Source: Congeria kusceri (lineage: Eukaryota; Mollusca; Bivalvia; Myida; Dreissenidae). Taken from it: 64,000 nucleotides of DNA. Both the position numbers and the translations under genes were made by a program. Under the pieces are notes generated by a model that had not been told where the DNA came from, made no database searches, and was given only the letters and a program-made list of their open reading frames with translations. Below, piece after piece: positions 50,474 through 61,935 of this stretch. Position 1 is the first letter of the stretch. Each line of letters opens with the position of its first letter. Where the stretch lies: NCBI GenBank assembly GCA_027627225.1, contig JAPFQT010000361.1, positions 60,001-124,000 on the forward strand, given 5' to 3'.

Positions 50474-51644
50474 CTGGAAAAGTATATGTTCAGCCGTTGG
50501 GTATCTTCTTCTTTCCATACAGTTTACCGTCAAACTATTAATAAAAGAAGAGGGCAACGATGGCATTAGATCGCTTAACTGAGTTTAACCAATGGTTATC
50601 TGTAGCAAACGTGTCACTTGTGTTCTGGCATAATTTTCAAAGCTTCGATAGACAACAAAACCATATTAGATTTTCTGTAGAGCCGTACAACAACAAAAAT
50701 TTTCGCAAACATAAATGTCTCAAAGTACTTTTAGAGGGTTATACAAGAAACAATATTACTTTAATATGCAGTGGTTTTAGACACGAAACGTTTCCATGAT
50801 TTCAACATAGCCATATATGGATTCAAAACCCTCACTGAGGAAGCAATGTTTCTTCGAAAAATCAAACTAGCTTGAGGATTTTGACACAGAACAGAAGCGC
50901 ATTTCCTTAAAAGTATTAAGAAATACCCATTGGTTTCTGGCAAGAGCAGGTTTTAATATTTGTGTATGTACCAGCATTGAAGAATATAAGCACTGAACAG
51001 TAAAATAAAACAGCCTTCTGTTTTCCATTCCCAGCTAGACAATTCTCAAAATAATTTATATGCAAAATACCATAATCTTTCTAACTAACACATTTAATAT
51101 ATTAGACTTGTATGTGAGTGTCATACACCTTCTTATGATGCATTTTCCCGAAAAGATATGATATTGTTTCCCGTTATATCGCACCGCTATAACAGACCAA
51201 CAAAATTATATCAGGCTTCTGTTTAAATCATTATGCTAGTCATAATACATATACACACAAATAACAGGTACATATCGAGAATACTAAAACAATATTAGTT
51301 AGACTTCAATTCACGGAATGCTACCGTCCATTTCAAGAATCTCATATCTGGCGAGTTCATTACCAACTCAGAATGACATATTGTCATAATATACGTGTTT
51401 CTCCACATGAATTGGTCATATAAATAGAGAGGCAAGAGAGGAGTGGACGGAAATTCAAACCCAAATACAGACATGCCATCCTTTAATCAGACTATTTAAT
51501 TCATAAACGGAATAGCAACAATTTTATTTATGAATTAGACACTAAACTTTTCAGTTTGATTAAATAGCAGAGTTCTGCTATATTCTCATTAAATACCCCA
51601 TTTCTTATTGAGACATGTTTTTTATCAGCATAAATTACTAAAAC

Positions 51645-51677
51645 CTTAATCCTTTTGCCAAAGTTCCTGCCAATATG
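51645..51677 (-). CDS. SET-YR gene exon 12 (internal or alternative terminal exon)
   Basis: Acceptor CTTTTGTTTCAG at 51678. In the phase left by exon 11 it reads AYWQELWQKD and stops at TAA (51648-51646); a minus-strand AATAAA follows at 51528-51523, so it could be a terminal exon. In another phase it reads ILAGTLAKGL and reaches a GTTTTA donor at 51645, in the phase required by exon 13. Both readings are possible: an alternative last exon, or a phase lesion upstream. Confidence 0.4.
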
Positions 51678-52029
51678 CTGAAACAAAAGAAATATTAGTT
51701 ATTCTTATACATGTAAACTTTATTAAGTTTAGACTTTATACATTGCAATGTGTCCCTGGGTATATAAACAACAACGGAATGAAGGAATGATTCGTTAACT
51801 CTGAAAGTATCATGTACATTTCATAAAATAGCCAAGAAGTTAATGGTTCTTGAAAGAAAATCCCATGTCCTTAGTCGTATGGCCATTCTCGTGCAGTCAC
51901 ATTAATTATCTGAATATAACAAATACATTTAATATGACATATATTCAAGCTATATTTTAGCGTTTTTCTTATGTACTAACCTCCAAAATATCGCAATTTA
52001 ACATTTTATAAACATTCTGCAACTGTACG

Positions 52030-52845
52030 ATGAATCAAATATGAAACCTCTAGGCCATGCGGTTTCAGAGGAGATTTTTAAAGTCATTATGCTATTTATG
52101 TCTAAATAAACAATGTGACCCCTGGGGTGTGGTCAGTTTTGACCCATGGGGCATAATTTGAACAAACTTTGTGAAGGACCACTAAAGGATGTTACATACC
52201 AAATATGAAACCTCTGGGCCTTGCGGGTTCAGAGGAGACTATTTTTAAAGTCATTTTGCTATATATCTTACATAAACCATGAGAACCCCGGGGCGTGGCC
52301 AGTTTTGACGCCCGGGGCATAATTTGAATGATCTTTGTAGAGGACCACCATAGGATGTTACATACCAAATATGAAACCTCTGGACCTTGTGGTTTCAGAG
52401 GAGAAAATATTTAAAGTCATTTTGATACATATTCTATATAAATCATGTGACGCCCTGGGCGTGGATCGTTTTGCCCCTGAGGCATAATTTGAATAATTTT
52501 TGTAGGGAACCTCTAGAGGATGTCACATATCAAATATGAAAGCTCTGAGCCTTGCGGTTTCATAGAAGAAGGTTTTTAAAGTTTTTATTTTTTAAATCCA
52601 TTTATTATCTCTGGTGACCTGCATATTTAGCGTCCGGAAATATTTGAACAACCTTGAAAGAAGTCTCCACAAGGATCATTCCTGTGAAGTGTGGTGAAAA
52701 TCTGCCAAGCGGTTTAGGAGGAGATGTTGTTTGAATAAAAAGTTGACGACGCACGCACGCACGCACACACGCACGCACGCACGCACGACGGACAACGGGC
52801 AATCACAAAATCTCACCATGAGCACTTTGTGCTCAGGTGAGCTAA
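52030..52845 (+). mobile_element. Intronic element with ~165 bp tandem repeat and (ACGC)n tail
   Basis: AAATATGAAA..CTCT starts at 52037, 52201, 52367 and 52532 (164, 166 and 165 bp apart). Each unit holds GCATAATTTGAA and AAAGTCATTTTG phrases. After the last unit comes a simple (ACGC)n run (about 52747-52788), then GACGGACAACGGGCAATCAC and CATGAGCACTTTGTGCTCAG with GTGAGCTAAAA, an ending I recall from many bivalve dispersed repeats. It sits between exons 11 and 12. Minus-strand frames across the ACGC run (Arg/Ala/Cys/Val repeats) are not genes. Confidence 0.8.
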
Positions 52846-52886
52846 AAAGCACTGGTAAAGACAATAATTAAAATTATGGGTCGTAC

Positions 52887-52929
52887 CTTCAATATGTGAA
52901 CCTTTGTCAATTGAGATTTCTTCACCATC
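52887..52929 (-). CDS. SET-YR gene exon 11
   Basis: Acceptor GCTTTTGTTTAG, donor GTACGA, 43 bp. It reads DGEEISIDKGSHIE in the phase set by the GTAGGT donor of exon 10. The alternative donor would give an immediate stop, which favours GTAGGT. It leaves one base for the next exon. Confidence 0.5.
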
Positions 52930-53101
52930 CTAAACAAAAGCAAATTTTATAACTCAGCAATTTATCAATAGGAGTATAATTAATTTAGCAGACAGATGAT
53001 TCGTCTTTAGTTATTTTCGAATCCTTTAAATATTGTTGAATATTTTGTTTAATAAAGTAAGGAAAACTCTGAGAAATATTACTATAATTATGCTAACCTA
53101 C

Positions 53102-53190
53102 AATTGAGATGTAAATTTCTCCGCCACTGCTTATTTCTGTAGAATCCGAATCGTGCATTTTTGAAGCAAACGATTCCCGCATGGTTGATT
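53102..53190 (-). CDS. SET-YR gene exon 10
   Basis: Acceptor TCATCTCCTGTACAG, donor GTAGGT (an alternative GTTAGC lies four bases further), 89 bp. It reads in phase from exon 9 as STMRESFASKMHDSDSTEIS and then an SGGEIYISI segment. Ser/Asp-rich; no domain recognised. Confidence 0.55.
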
Positions 53191-53279
53191 CTGTACAGGA
53201 GATGAAACTTGTGAATACGTCCAAATTAATTCTGTAAATAATGTTTGTAAACATTGACACAACATCCTGAAAAAAAAGT

Positions 53280-54829
53280 TTTCTGTATAACGGACACTTT
53301 ACACTTTACAAACCGCCAAAGTAGCCCGTCGTAATTTACCAAACAAAGCCCATGTTTTGTTGGCAAAATAGTTTTATTAACAAGTGAGTACACATCATTA
53401 AGCATAGCATAAGAAAAAAAAAAGACTGATATGCAACAATGACTACCTTACCAGAGCTGTTAACCAAGATAACCAAAACCACAGTGGCGGCGATATGGCA
53501 TTAGAACACTTAAGGGGATTATGAGGGCCGGAAAGCTCTGTATGTTAAGCACAAGTTCTATGAACAAGGTCTATGAACGAGATGTCCGGGCTAAGAGTCA
53601 TTTTACTAGTATGACGGAACACTGTTTTCATTATGTGAGGTTTAACTACAGAAAATTACTATGGGCAAACACAAAAGAATAGCTTATCGTTTCTTGTCAT
53701 TGTGTTTGTGATCTGTTCCATTATTTGGTTTGATTGTTCTTGTGTTTCTGTCAGCATAATCAGGTTAACAGTTTTCCATTGAGTAATGATATAAAATTTA
53801 AACGTAATATAACGAAATGAATCCCTGGTGAATGAACTTTGCTTTATTACAACACGCGCAATCTAGTTACGCTATTTTATGACGTCACTTTATGTTTTTC
53901 TTTTTATTTAGTATGTATTATTTCATATATTTGCAAAATAAAAATAAAAACTGGGACAAATAAAATATTACGTAAGTGTTGAATAAAGATAAGTTTATTT
54001 GTTCGGCATGAAAACGTATGAACCACTCACCAAGGCCGGTGGCTCAAGTTTTCTAAAACTTGCTAACTTTGCTTAACTTTAGTAAACACTAATCTAGTAA
54101 TCTCCGTGACGTCACCTCGTGTCAGAACCTGTGACATTTTGCGATCATGTAACTGTTTGAGCATTTATTTTGCACAGTTGACCATTTTGACATCGGTTGA
54201 TTTTAGGGGATTTTGATTTTGTATTTGTTTATGAAAATTTTACGACATATCTTTACTGAAAAGACGATAACTCGGACCTGTATCTACTTCCACGTACATT
54301 TTATTTTTATATTTCTTTTTGCCCGTCATAACAACATGTACTGCCATATACAATGAATGTATTATCCAAGTAAAGCATGCGGATCAAACTTAAACGGACG
54401 CGCGCGTTTGTTCTTATTTTAAAATGACCTTTATAAACAAAAATTATTTCTCCTACTAAAAGTGAAAGGTACACAGCACATAGAAGGACCAAAACCCATT
54501 AAGTTCCGGATAATCATTTGGTAATCTGGGATCTCATACACTCGCATTCTTAAAACATATTAACAGGTTGTTGTTACCACTATGCAATAACTAGTTTTTA
54601 AATCAATATAATTATGCAGTAGAATATCAGAATTGGACATTTATATACACTGTTATAACTACTACTCAATCAATGCATGCCATCAGATTATGGCATTTTT
54701 TGTCTTTTTACATTAATCAAAATCACCGAAAATAGCCAATCGCATTTGGACAGTCGCTTGTCAATACCGTGTGCACACAATGTTTTACAAAAATAGTATA
54801 TTTTTAGTTATTCATAAATATGTGCATAC
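53280..54829 (-). other. Intron between exons 9 and 10, no other feature seen
   Basis: AT-rich; no exon, tandem repeat or element structure was recognised beyond short frames. Confidence 0.5.
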
Positions 54830-56316
54830 CTATGTCAATGTTGTGAAAGAATCTTCCAACTTGTGTGACTTCTAATACGGCCGGAGGACACTGGTACACA
54901 TTTCTGTTGATTGCATCACTATGTCCCATGTGGCGGTAAAAGGCACCCCTTTCCTGCTCGTCCGTTTCAAGTTGTGCATATTTGGTCGACACTCGATGAC
55001 GAAACTTTGTTGCTGTTAACGTTTCTACCAAAGCCTTTGCACATATAATCCTGATGCTGTCGGACCCGATCATATGTTTGTCTGACAAATTCGTACATGG
55101 GAAAAGAAATTTGTTGTATTTGTTAACGCCACCATCTTTCCTTATTTCTGGATCTGCAAGCATTCGCAAGCCTGGGATTGTATCTTCTGCAAAAAGAACA
55201 GGGATCAGACTTTCGTCCCTTTTGCCTGTCTGCTACGCGACTTTCATGGTTTTGAGCATTTTACGCTCCTGTTCTGATAGATCCGAGTCCGTACACTTAC
55301 CCAGCCATTCATCATTCTCCGCTTCCTTCCATTGTCCAAGAGTCAATCTACTGGGTTCTCCACCTATTCTAGCATTAAATAATGTAACTCGACAGAAAAC
55401 TAAATTTCTGAGAAGTGTAAATTCGTCGTTTGAAATAAAATTGTATCTATCTGTTGTTAGTTCTCTGAATTTATGTACCACATAATTGGTTAACGTTTGT
55501 ACGTCTTCCTCAACAGGTAATTCTTTTGGCTTCCTCGTTTCTGTCCTGTCTTCTCCCACGGATAGATATTTAAACTTAGCAAACTTCTTCATTGTATACC
55601 CTAGAGATGACTTCAAGTCATTTTTGGAGTCCTTACGGCTCTGCAAAACCTCTTTTAGAAATTCAAAATTGTCTCTAACAAACATTTTTGTGATGGATGT
55701 GCAGTATTTTTTCGTTTTATTTCTGTATATATCTTTGAAGTCCAAAAACAGTTTTGCTAACTGTCTTAACATTGTCATAAGAGATGATTTTTTTCAGCCT
55801 CTTTGCTCTGGTTACCGCCCTTTGCAATATATCTGTGGAAGCCAAAATCCTTCAAATGTATTTTATTTCTACACATGTTGCCGACACCATTGTCACATAA
55901 TCGACTCAAAATTTTTGCCTGATAGTCTACGTATTTTTCACCAGTGTTTTCATATTGCATGAGAGTAACATTTATTGCGCTTGATGACGCTTCTGAAACA
56001 GCTGAATGACATTTTTTCTTGTGTTTGTAAAAGGATGTCTTCGATAAAAACGCTTTACACACTGAACATGTAACGATCTCATCATTCCCTTGTTTTCTTT
56101 CTCGAATTAAATCCTTTGTATTTCCATCTCTTATTTGTTTCATATTTGCTCGATATATACCCTTCGTTCTCAAACTGGCAAATGCATGATGTTGTTCTGG
56201 CTTTGGTAATTTCATTGCAGCAATTACTTCCTTTTCAGATGTATGCTGACTTTTCATATGATCAGGTAATTTGGCCGAAAAAAAACCACGAAATGGACAG
56301 GATCGTTTAGGTTTCC
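54830..56316 (-). CDS. SET-YR gene exon 9, zinc fingers and tyrosine-recombinase-like domain
   Basis: Acceptor TTCTTCTTTTACCAG, donor GTATGC. Finger 1 has SCPF-R with H at DHMKSQH; its second Cys is Arg (CGT at 56288-56290). Finger 2, VTCSVC with KHKKKCH, is intact. After a one-base shift at the T7 run 55788-55794 the frame continues through a LRQLAKLFLDF segment to NARIGGEPSRLTLGQW (the ArgI box of tyrosine recombinases), then TAG at 55233-55235 inside MKVA-QTGKRD, then TATKFRHRVST (box II, where the usual His of HxxR is Thr), and HMGHSDAINRNVYQ (GH and the nucleophile-position Tyr). Family knowledge: YR enzymes cut and rejoin DNA through R-H-R-H-Y. Here one His is missing, so a DNA-binding rather than recombining role is likelier. 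Confidence 0.78.
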
Positions 56317-56559
56317 CTGGTAAAAGAAGAACAACCATGACACAACGCGGTGACACTAGATATTGGTTATTTTATGACGTTAACACGTATTATGTTACAA
56401 ATAATACTTATTCAAGTTAGCACTAAATAGTAGAGTATCATGAGACAAAAACAACTGGAACTTTGTCGCAGGAGTGACAAATGGCCCCGAATGAAAGCTT
56501 GTTTGAAGATTGGGCCAGTAAGTTTTTTAAAGTTATGGTAGGAAATGAAAATATATGTA

Positions 56560-56880
56560 TTTTTATAAAATTTTACATCCCCATTTTAACGCACAACTAC
56601 ACGTAACCCTCAACAGAAGGAGGTGCGTTTACAAGGAATATTCTCTATACAGTCAATACAGAAAAATAATCAAAGCGCCAAGGAATTTGCGAATGGAGGA
56701 AGAACAATTGAAATCCTCATCTTAACGCACATGTTAAAGCACAATTACAAATTACCCTCTACAATAAAGACAAATTTCAAGAAAATCCGTTATCGACTGA
56801 AAAAACGTAATAAATGTGGACTGACGGTCAGACGGACGGACAGAAGGACGGAGAGAAAACAATCTGCGGGGCCCTAATTA
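56560..56880 (+). mobile_element. Fragment of a dispersed repeat in the intron 5' of exon 9
   Basis: Two related stretches (CATTTTAACGCACA..AAC..ACCCTCAACAGAA at about 56581 and TCTTAACGCACATG..ACCCTCTACAA at about 56720) are followed by GACGGACGGACAGAAGGACG and ATCTGCGGGGCCCTAATTAT. Endings with GACGGACGGAC and a GGGGCCC-type block are common in bivalve repeats (recalled). Confidence 0.5.
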
Positions 56881-57095
56881 TACCGGAGGTCAATCTGCCT
56901 GCACAGTAATATGATATATGTCTTATATTAAAATATCAGCGCGAAAATACGTGTGTATGTGAAATTCTACTAGAAACAGCTCGTTGTTTACATTTTCAAA
57001 TTGCAATGTGTATATTCATTTAAATGAAAGGATACAGTCTAAGATACCCCAATGATATCGACATGATAGTCGGCAAAAGTACATGTATTTAGTAC

Positions 57096-57205
57096 CTTTT
57101 CTTTCTTTCTCTGATGCAGCTTCATTTTATGCGCTTCTGTCTGTCATTGCTTTGCTCGAGTTGTTACTGTGCATATATGTTGATGTTGATGTTGCTGCAT
57201 CTTCA
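57096..57205 (-). CDS. SET-YR gene exon 8, Ser/Thr-rich linker, contains TAA
   Basis: Acceptor CTCTTGGTGCAG, donor GTACTA, 110 bp (1 + 36 codons + 1). The frame continues from exon 7 as EDAATSTSTYMHSNNSSKAM, then reaches TAA at 57129-57127, and resumes as NEAASEKERK before joining exon 9 in phase. CAA to TAA is a plausible origin. The matching phases on both sides argue that the stop is a lesion rather than the natural end. Confidence 0.55.
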
Positions 57206-57329
57206 CTGCACCAAGAGATAGAAATAAATTATAAAACCATATAGCATGTGTTGTAAAAGCTTACTGCGATCTCAGTCATTGACTCTAATGTCAGTATAAC
57301 ACAGTCATGAAAAACGTAACAATAGGTAC

Positions 57330-57417
57330 CTGGTTTTGCTCACGATCAATGTAATACTTCCATCGTCATGTTCGTCGTCAGATATTTGCTTCACAATGTA
57401 CTGTTCCAGTCTTTTCT
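57330..57417 (-). CDS. SET-YR gene exon 7, acidic linker
   Basis: Acceptor TTTCTTTTATTTAG, donor GTACCT, 88 bp (2 + 28 codons + 2). The only open frame reads KRLEQYIVKQISDDEHDDGS and then an ITLIVSKT segment. It joins exon 8 in phase. The acidic cluster DDEHDDG suggests a flexible nuclear linker. Confidence 0.6.
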
Positions 57418-59113
57418 CTAAATAAAAGAAATATCTTTAAAAACTGTTTTGTTTAAAACAAGTACGAGACGTGTGTTTTATATAAGGGAGCAACGGTTAG
57501 CACGAACATGCGAACATGTATGTAACATTCTTACTAACAGTAGGCAGTTACAGATTGCAATGGGTAATGTAGAAAAAAACAATGTTGCCACTTTGTACCT
57601 TTACCATATGTACTGGTGTTAGATAATTTCAATTATAATACACACATATAAAGATCGTTTTACACACATGGAACACGAGCGCCTCCATAGAGGTTTAAAT
57701 CGCAGATAACTCATGATTGATATAGATGTTGATTAAATGACCCCTACATATTCATGCACATTTTAAAAACTATCTTACCGTTTGGGTATATTTAGTTTTG
57801 TTTCATTAACGTCAAAGAAAATATCTGTACATAGGTCTGATTGATGGAGACGCCAAGTACACGGTGTCGGAGGTAAGGTCGTTAGATTCTCTCTAATCAG
57901 AGAAATGTTCATTAAGTGTCCCACGTACTAACCGATGTGAAAAATACTAATACGTTCAAATGTTGCCAAAGAAACGTTTTAAAGGTTCTCAAATTTAGAT
58001 GATCGCAAAATGTCATATTTCCCAGACATGTAAAAATGTGTGAGTCACAGCGCGTTAACAAGACAACAATATGTATACAAAGATATCCGCAGACCAATAA
58101 TTGCAACACGAAAGTGTCAGAAAGGTTTTTTAATTCATAATTTTTTAACTGGCGGTTATAATTATATTCATACCCATACCGTGGGAAAAGTATTTCAATG
58201 AATGGTGTATATAGTTTTATAGAGACAGAGTACTGAAAGCTGTTAAATGAAAATACAAAAATGCATCCAATGACTGGTCTTTACTATTACATCTATGCTC
58301 ACAACTGTGACACTATTCTAATGTGGCTGAGAATGGCAAAGTTGTACAAATAACCAATCACCAGCCCAACAGTATTGTACGCTAGCATTGTTCACTGGTA
58401 GCGAATTTCTTTGCAGGTCAAAAAACAAACACAAAGCTATCTTTTGTCAGAACTTTTTTTATTCACCACCATGCATTATCCTTTCTTCCATGTTATGAGT
58501 ACCTTTACCACGTTTCCATTTTCAATTCCTTTTTCTCTTAGTCTTGCTAAGGTCTTCTTGAGTATCTTTTCCATGTTATACAAGTATATGTAGGAACAAG
58601 TTTAATAAAGTTGCACATGTTTAGGAGCAACATTAATCAGTGCATTAATGCGAATGTATCTAATGTGAGATTCTTGAAACGAACTAATTTTCGTACTGAT
58701 CTCAGAAAAAAATGCACCTGTAAGACCAGCGGGAAAACCATATTCGTTGTCAATGGTTCATCTTGTGGCTCGATGTTTCTTCTTTCTGAGTTGTTCCGTG
58801 CAGAACTGTATGCCAAATCAGAACATTAGTGGTAAACAGTTATCGGAGGTTTCCTAGGTGATCAAAACACCCTAAACTCTAACACGTTAGAATCCATTAA
58901 TTTAACCTAACTATCCATTATTCATACACTCATCACTCACGCACTCGTGGAATGCTAATGTCACGTCGAAACAATAAAACAAAATTATTCGTGTCTTTGA
59001 CACAAAACTGGGCGTTGTATTCAGACATGTCCTATGAAAGCTCCATGTGGTCTGTCTGAAAAAAAGACCTTAGTCGTTATTGTTTACCTACAAAGTATAT
59101 TATGTTGGTGCTA
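57418..59113 (-). other. Intron region with no confirmed exon
   Basis: A missing exon with one leftover base on its 3' side should lie between 59543 and 57417. I found no clean match. A frame near 58500-58580 on the minus strand (MEKILKKTLARLREKGIENG) and one at about 57780-57825 have partial splice signals but the wrong phase or an internal stop. Confidence 0.35.
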
Positions 59114-59372
59114 TTAAAGGGACTTGTTCACATATATTACGTATTTTTGAAAAAAAAACATTACATGTCTAAACTGCAAAAACTAAAGTGTTTGGACTAA
59201 TAGATAACACATATTAAATAAGGAAAACATGTAAATGAACAAAATTGCATTCGCCGGGTATCGAACCTATATTTCCTATACATTTCTTTGTCAGAAGTTT
59301 TATTTTGCGTGTTCATATATAATGTACTTTTATTGTTGATATCTTTGCCAATCTGTGAACAGGTCCCTTTAA
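59114..59372. mobile_element. TTAA-flanked MITE, 251 bp, in an intron
   Basis: TTAA at 59114-59117 and 59369-59372 bracket ends AGGGACTTGTTCAC and (complement) AGGGACCTGTTCAC, 13 of 14 matching. The interior contains a minus-strand stretch TAGGTTCGATACCCGGCGA (at about 59255-59273) that looks like a tRNA T-arm/B-box. The family has relatives at 39814-40109 by TIR. There is no coding capacity. Confidence 0.75.
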
Positions 59373-59542
59373 TATCCTATTTTAAATTGTATTCATTTTA
59401 ATCATAATCACATAAAAGGGTTTACATTATTCCAGTAAACCCTTATACATTAAAGTTATTATGTTGAAGATTCAAAGACTTATTAAACAATGTTCACCAC
59501 AGCTGCTCAAGAGATACATGAGCGAGAGTATCACATACATAC

Positions 59543-59596
59543 CGATATTGAATCAACTATCACCATCTCGTTTGTATTACTGTATATGGGCGTTGC
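59543..59596 (-). CDS. Candidate small exon of the SET-YR gene (18 codons)
   Basis: Acceptor TACTGTGTTGCAG and donor GTATGTATG flank exactly 54 bp that read ATPIYSNTNEMVIVDSIS in phase 0, matching the phase-0 exit of exon 4. The good splice signals and open frame support it, but nothing in the sequence itself is diagnostic, and the step from here to the exon at 57417 lacks a phase match. One more exon may be missing. Confidence 0.45.
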
Positions 59597-60764
59597 CTGC
59601 AACACAGTAGTACAATATTTAACTTGTACACATTTTATTTCATGATACACACAAGTGTAAGAAATCTTAAATATTTATGTTATTATGTTAACGATGTTAC
59701 ATCTTTTAAAACCTGTCATTCAATAAGGATTTCTATTATTGCGATAGTTTAAAGTGTTCTTTCAAACTTGTATTTCTATAGCTACATATCATACATATCA
59801 TGATATGCATTGTTGTGGCCGTTTTCGCATCAAACCAACACATTACTCTTCTTTAGCACTGCAACACTAGAATGACCATAACAACGGCGATAATTAACGA
59901 TTGGTTACTAACATTTAAACTAAATACGCATGCATTTCCTAATCCTACTAATGGTACCAACGAAGTAAGATAGCAACACAGTGAAAACCACAACATGCCC
60001 ACAAAGATTACAATACATGAAAACAGTCATGTTAAAGGTATAATGATAAAATTAATTACTTGATAAACATCCTTTTAACTCTCTGAGTCATTGTCCAAGA
60101 TGCCGTTCTGAAGAACCTATGGTTGGACAGTCAAATAACAAAATACTAACTTGACAATTTCGATCGAATAAGTACTGTATTAACTGTTTTCCTTACGTCA
60201 CCTTTATATATGAAAAACTATAAAAACATATATAATTACATTCACAATACCTGTTAATGACTTTTGTAATAAACAACTATGTTATATTGTAAAGACACGT
60301 TTATAACAGGAATTATCGCACTAAGACACATTCATTTCTTATTCCCACAAAGGTTGCGTAATGGTTTGTACTAATGAATTAACCTTTTGGTAAGCTGTAC
60401 AATTTAATAGCTTGGGCTGGTTAGCCAACACCGTGTTTACATAAACAATAACACGCACTATTAAAGTGATTACAATGATTTAATAAAAGTAATTCGGTGA
60501 ATATCCCTACACACATACAAAAATAACATCTTAGGAATTAAATCACGTTAAATGAATTATAATAAAATTAATTACTTATCAAGGTCATAGATGACGTTTC
60601 AGAATGTCCTTATCATTCAAGGCCAAAGATGCAGTTGTAAGGAACAAAGTAATGGATTATAGTAAACATGCAAATATGCAAATAGACAAATGCGTTTAAT
60701 AAGAATGAATATACAATTTTCATTATATATGCAAATTAACAGCTATAATTATAAATATATTTAC
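59597..60764 (-). other. Intron between exon 4 and the 59.5-kb exon
   Basis: No exon or repeat structure was recognised; AT-rich with scattered short frames. Confidence 0.45.
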
Positions 60765-61567
60765 GTTTTTGTTTCGTGCATGTGCGTCTCTTGTGTCACT
60801 TACAATACTTCTCTGGCTGGTCTGGCCAACTTCCGCGTCCATTGTGCCCGTAACAAAACTTTCCTGGCTTGTCTGGCCAACTTCCTCGTCCATTATTCCA
60901 GTAACAATACTTCCCTGGCTGATCTGGCCAACTTCGGAATCACTTGTGTCACTTAAAATGCTTTCCTGGCTGGTCTGGCCAACTTTGGCGTTCCTTGTCA
61001 CTTACCATGCTTCCCTGGCTGGTCTGGCCAACTTCAGCGCCCCTTGTGCCAGTAACCAAACTTCCCTGGCTGGTGTGGCAAACTTCGGCGTCCCTTGTGA
61101 CACTTACAATGCTTCCCTGGCTGGTCTGTCCAACTTTGGCGTTCCTTGTGTCACTTACAATGCTTCCCTGGCTGCTCTGGCCAACTTTGGCGTTCTTTGT
61201 GTCACTAACAATGCTTCCCTGGCTGGTCTGGCCAACTTCGGCGTTCCATGTGTTACTTACAATGCTTCCCTGGCTGGTCTGGCCTTTCGGCGTACCTTGT
61301 GTCACTTACAATGCTTCCCTGGCTGGTCTGGCCAACTTCAGCGCCCCTTGCGCCAGTAACAATACTTGCCTGGCTGGTCTGGCCAACTTCAGCGCCCCTT
61401 GCGTCAGTAACAATACTTGCCTGGCTGGTCTGGCCCACTTCAGCGTTTCTTGAGCCAGTAACAATACTTTCTTTGCTGGTCTGGCCAAATTCGGCGTTCC
61501 TTGTGCCAGCAACAATACTTGCCTGGCTGGTCTGGCCATTTGCGCCAATTGTACTTGTTAATAATTG
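60765..61567 (-). CDS. SET-YR gene exon 4, 17-residue repeat linker
   Basis: Acceptor TTTATATTACAG, donor GTAAAT, 803 bp. The exon is almost entirely a 51-bp minisatellite, translated on this strand as repeats of GQTSQGSIVSDTRNAEV and variants (GTRGAEV, GTMDAEV), rich in Ser/Thr/Gln and likely disordered. Adding back the two 2-bp losses gives 807 bp, exactly 269 codons, entering and leaving in phase 0; this arithmetic supports the exon model. As it stands the frame shifts after about 61322 and again after about 61018. The plus-strand open frames over the same array are periodic shadows. Confidence 0.65.
60800..61550 (+). repeat. 51-bp minisatellite, 15 copies
   Basis: GCTGGTCTGG or a one-base variant starts at 60816, 60867, 60918, 60969, 61018, 61069, 61120, 61171, 61222, 61273, 61322, 61373, 61424, 61475 and 61526. 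Twelve spacings are 51 bp and two are 49 bp. Because 51 is divisible by three, every frame is long on both strands. The minus strand makes sense as the linker exon of the SET-YR gene. Confidence 0.97.
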
Positions 61568-61935
61568 CTGTAATATAAACGAAATTCTATACTTTATTAT
61601 AATGATTATGACAATCTAACACTTAGCCAAAGACAATATATCATTTTATATTCCCACTTAGTTCGCGTCCTGGATTGAACTTCAAATGTGTACAAGATAC
61701 AGTGCTTGATACATCTATCACTGACATGTCTATGTACTTGGCCATATCAACCATGGAAGTCCACCGGCTAATCGGCATAGTGCTACTGGCACAAGGGTCG
61801 ATTGGTCGAGCACCTTAATCCGGACAGTTATAATTATAATAAGTTTTTACTAAAAATAATACATTCTGACAAAATGAAAAACACAGTTTATTTGTGTTTT
61901 TGTTAATTCTTTAGCAACGTAATTTGATTCGAAAC

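Noticed and set aside
50560..50799. 79-codon plus-strand frame with protein-like composition
   Set aside because: Lies opposite an intron of the minus-strand gene, with no splice context, motif or repeat elsewhere.
52605..52864. Minus-strand frames with Arg/Ala/Cys/Val repeats
   Set aside because: Translation of the (ACGC)n simple repeat at the end of a dispersed element.
58611..58829. 72-codon plus-strand frame, Cys-containing and protein-like
   Set aside because: No recognisable domain and no supporting splice sites. The minus strand there also lacks a phase-matched exon. Left unassigned.
59240..59290. Possible tRNA gene
   Set aside because: Only a T-arm-like stretch is present. No acceptor stem, D-arm or anticodon arm can be folded around it.
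60769..61619. Long plus-strand frames (up to 196 codons) over the 51-bp minisatellite
   Set aside because: A 51-bp period keeps all frames open. The Leu/Trp-rich translation is a shadow of the minus-strand linker exon.
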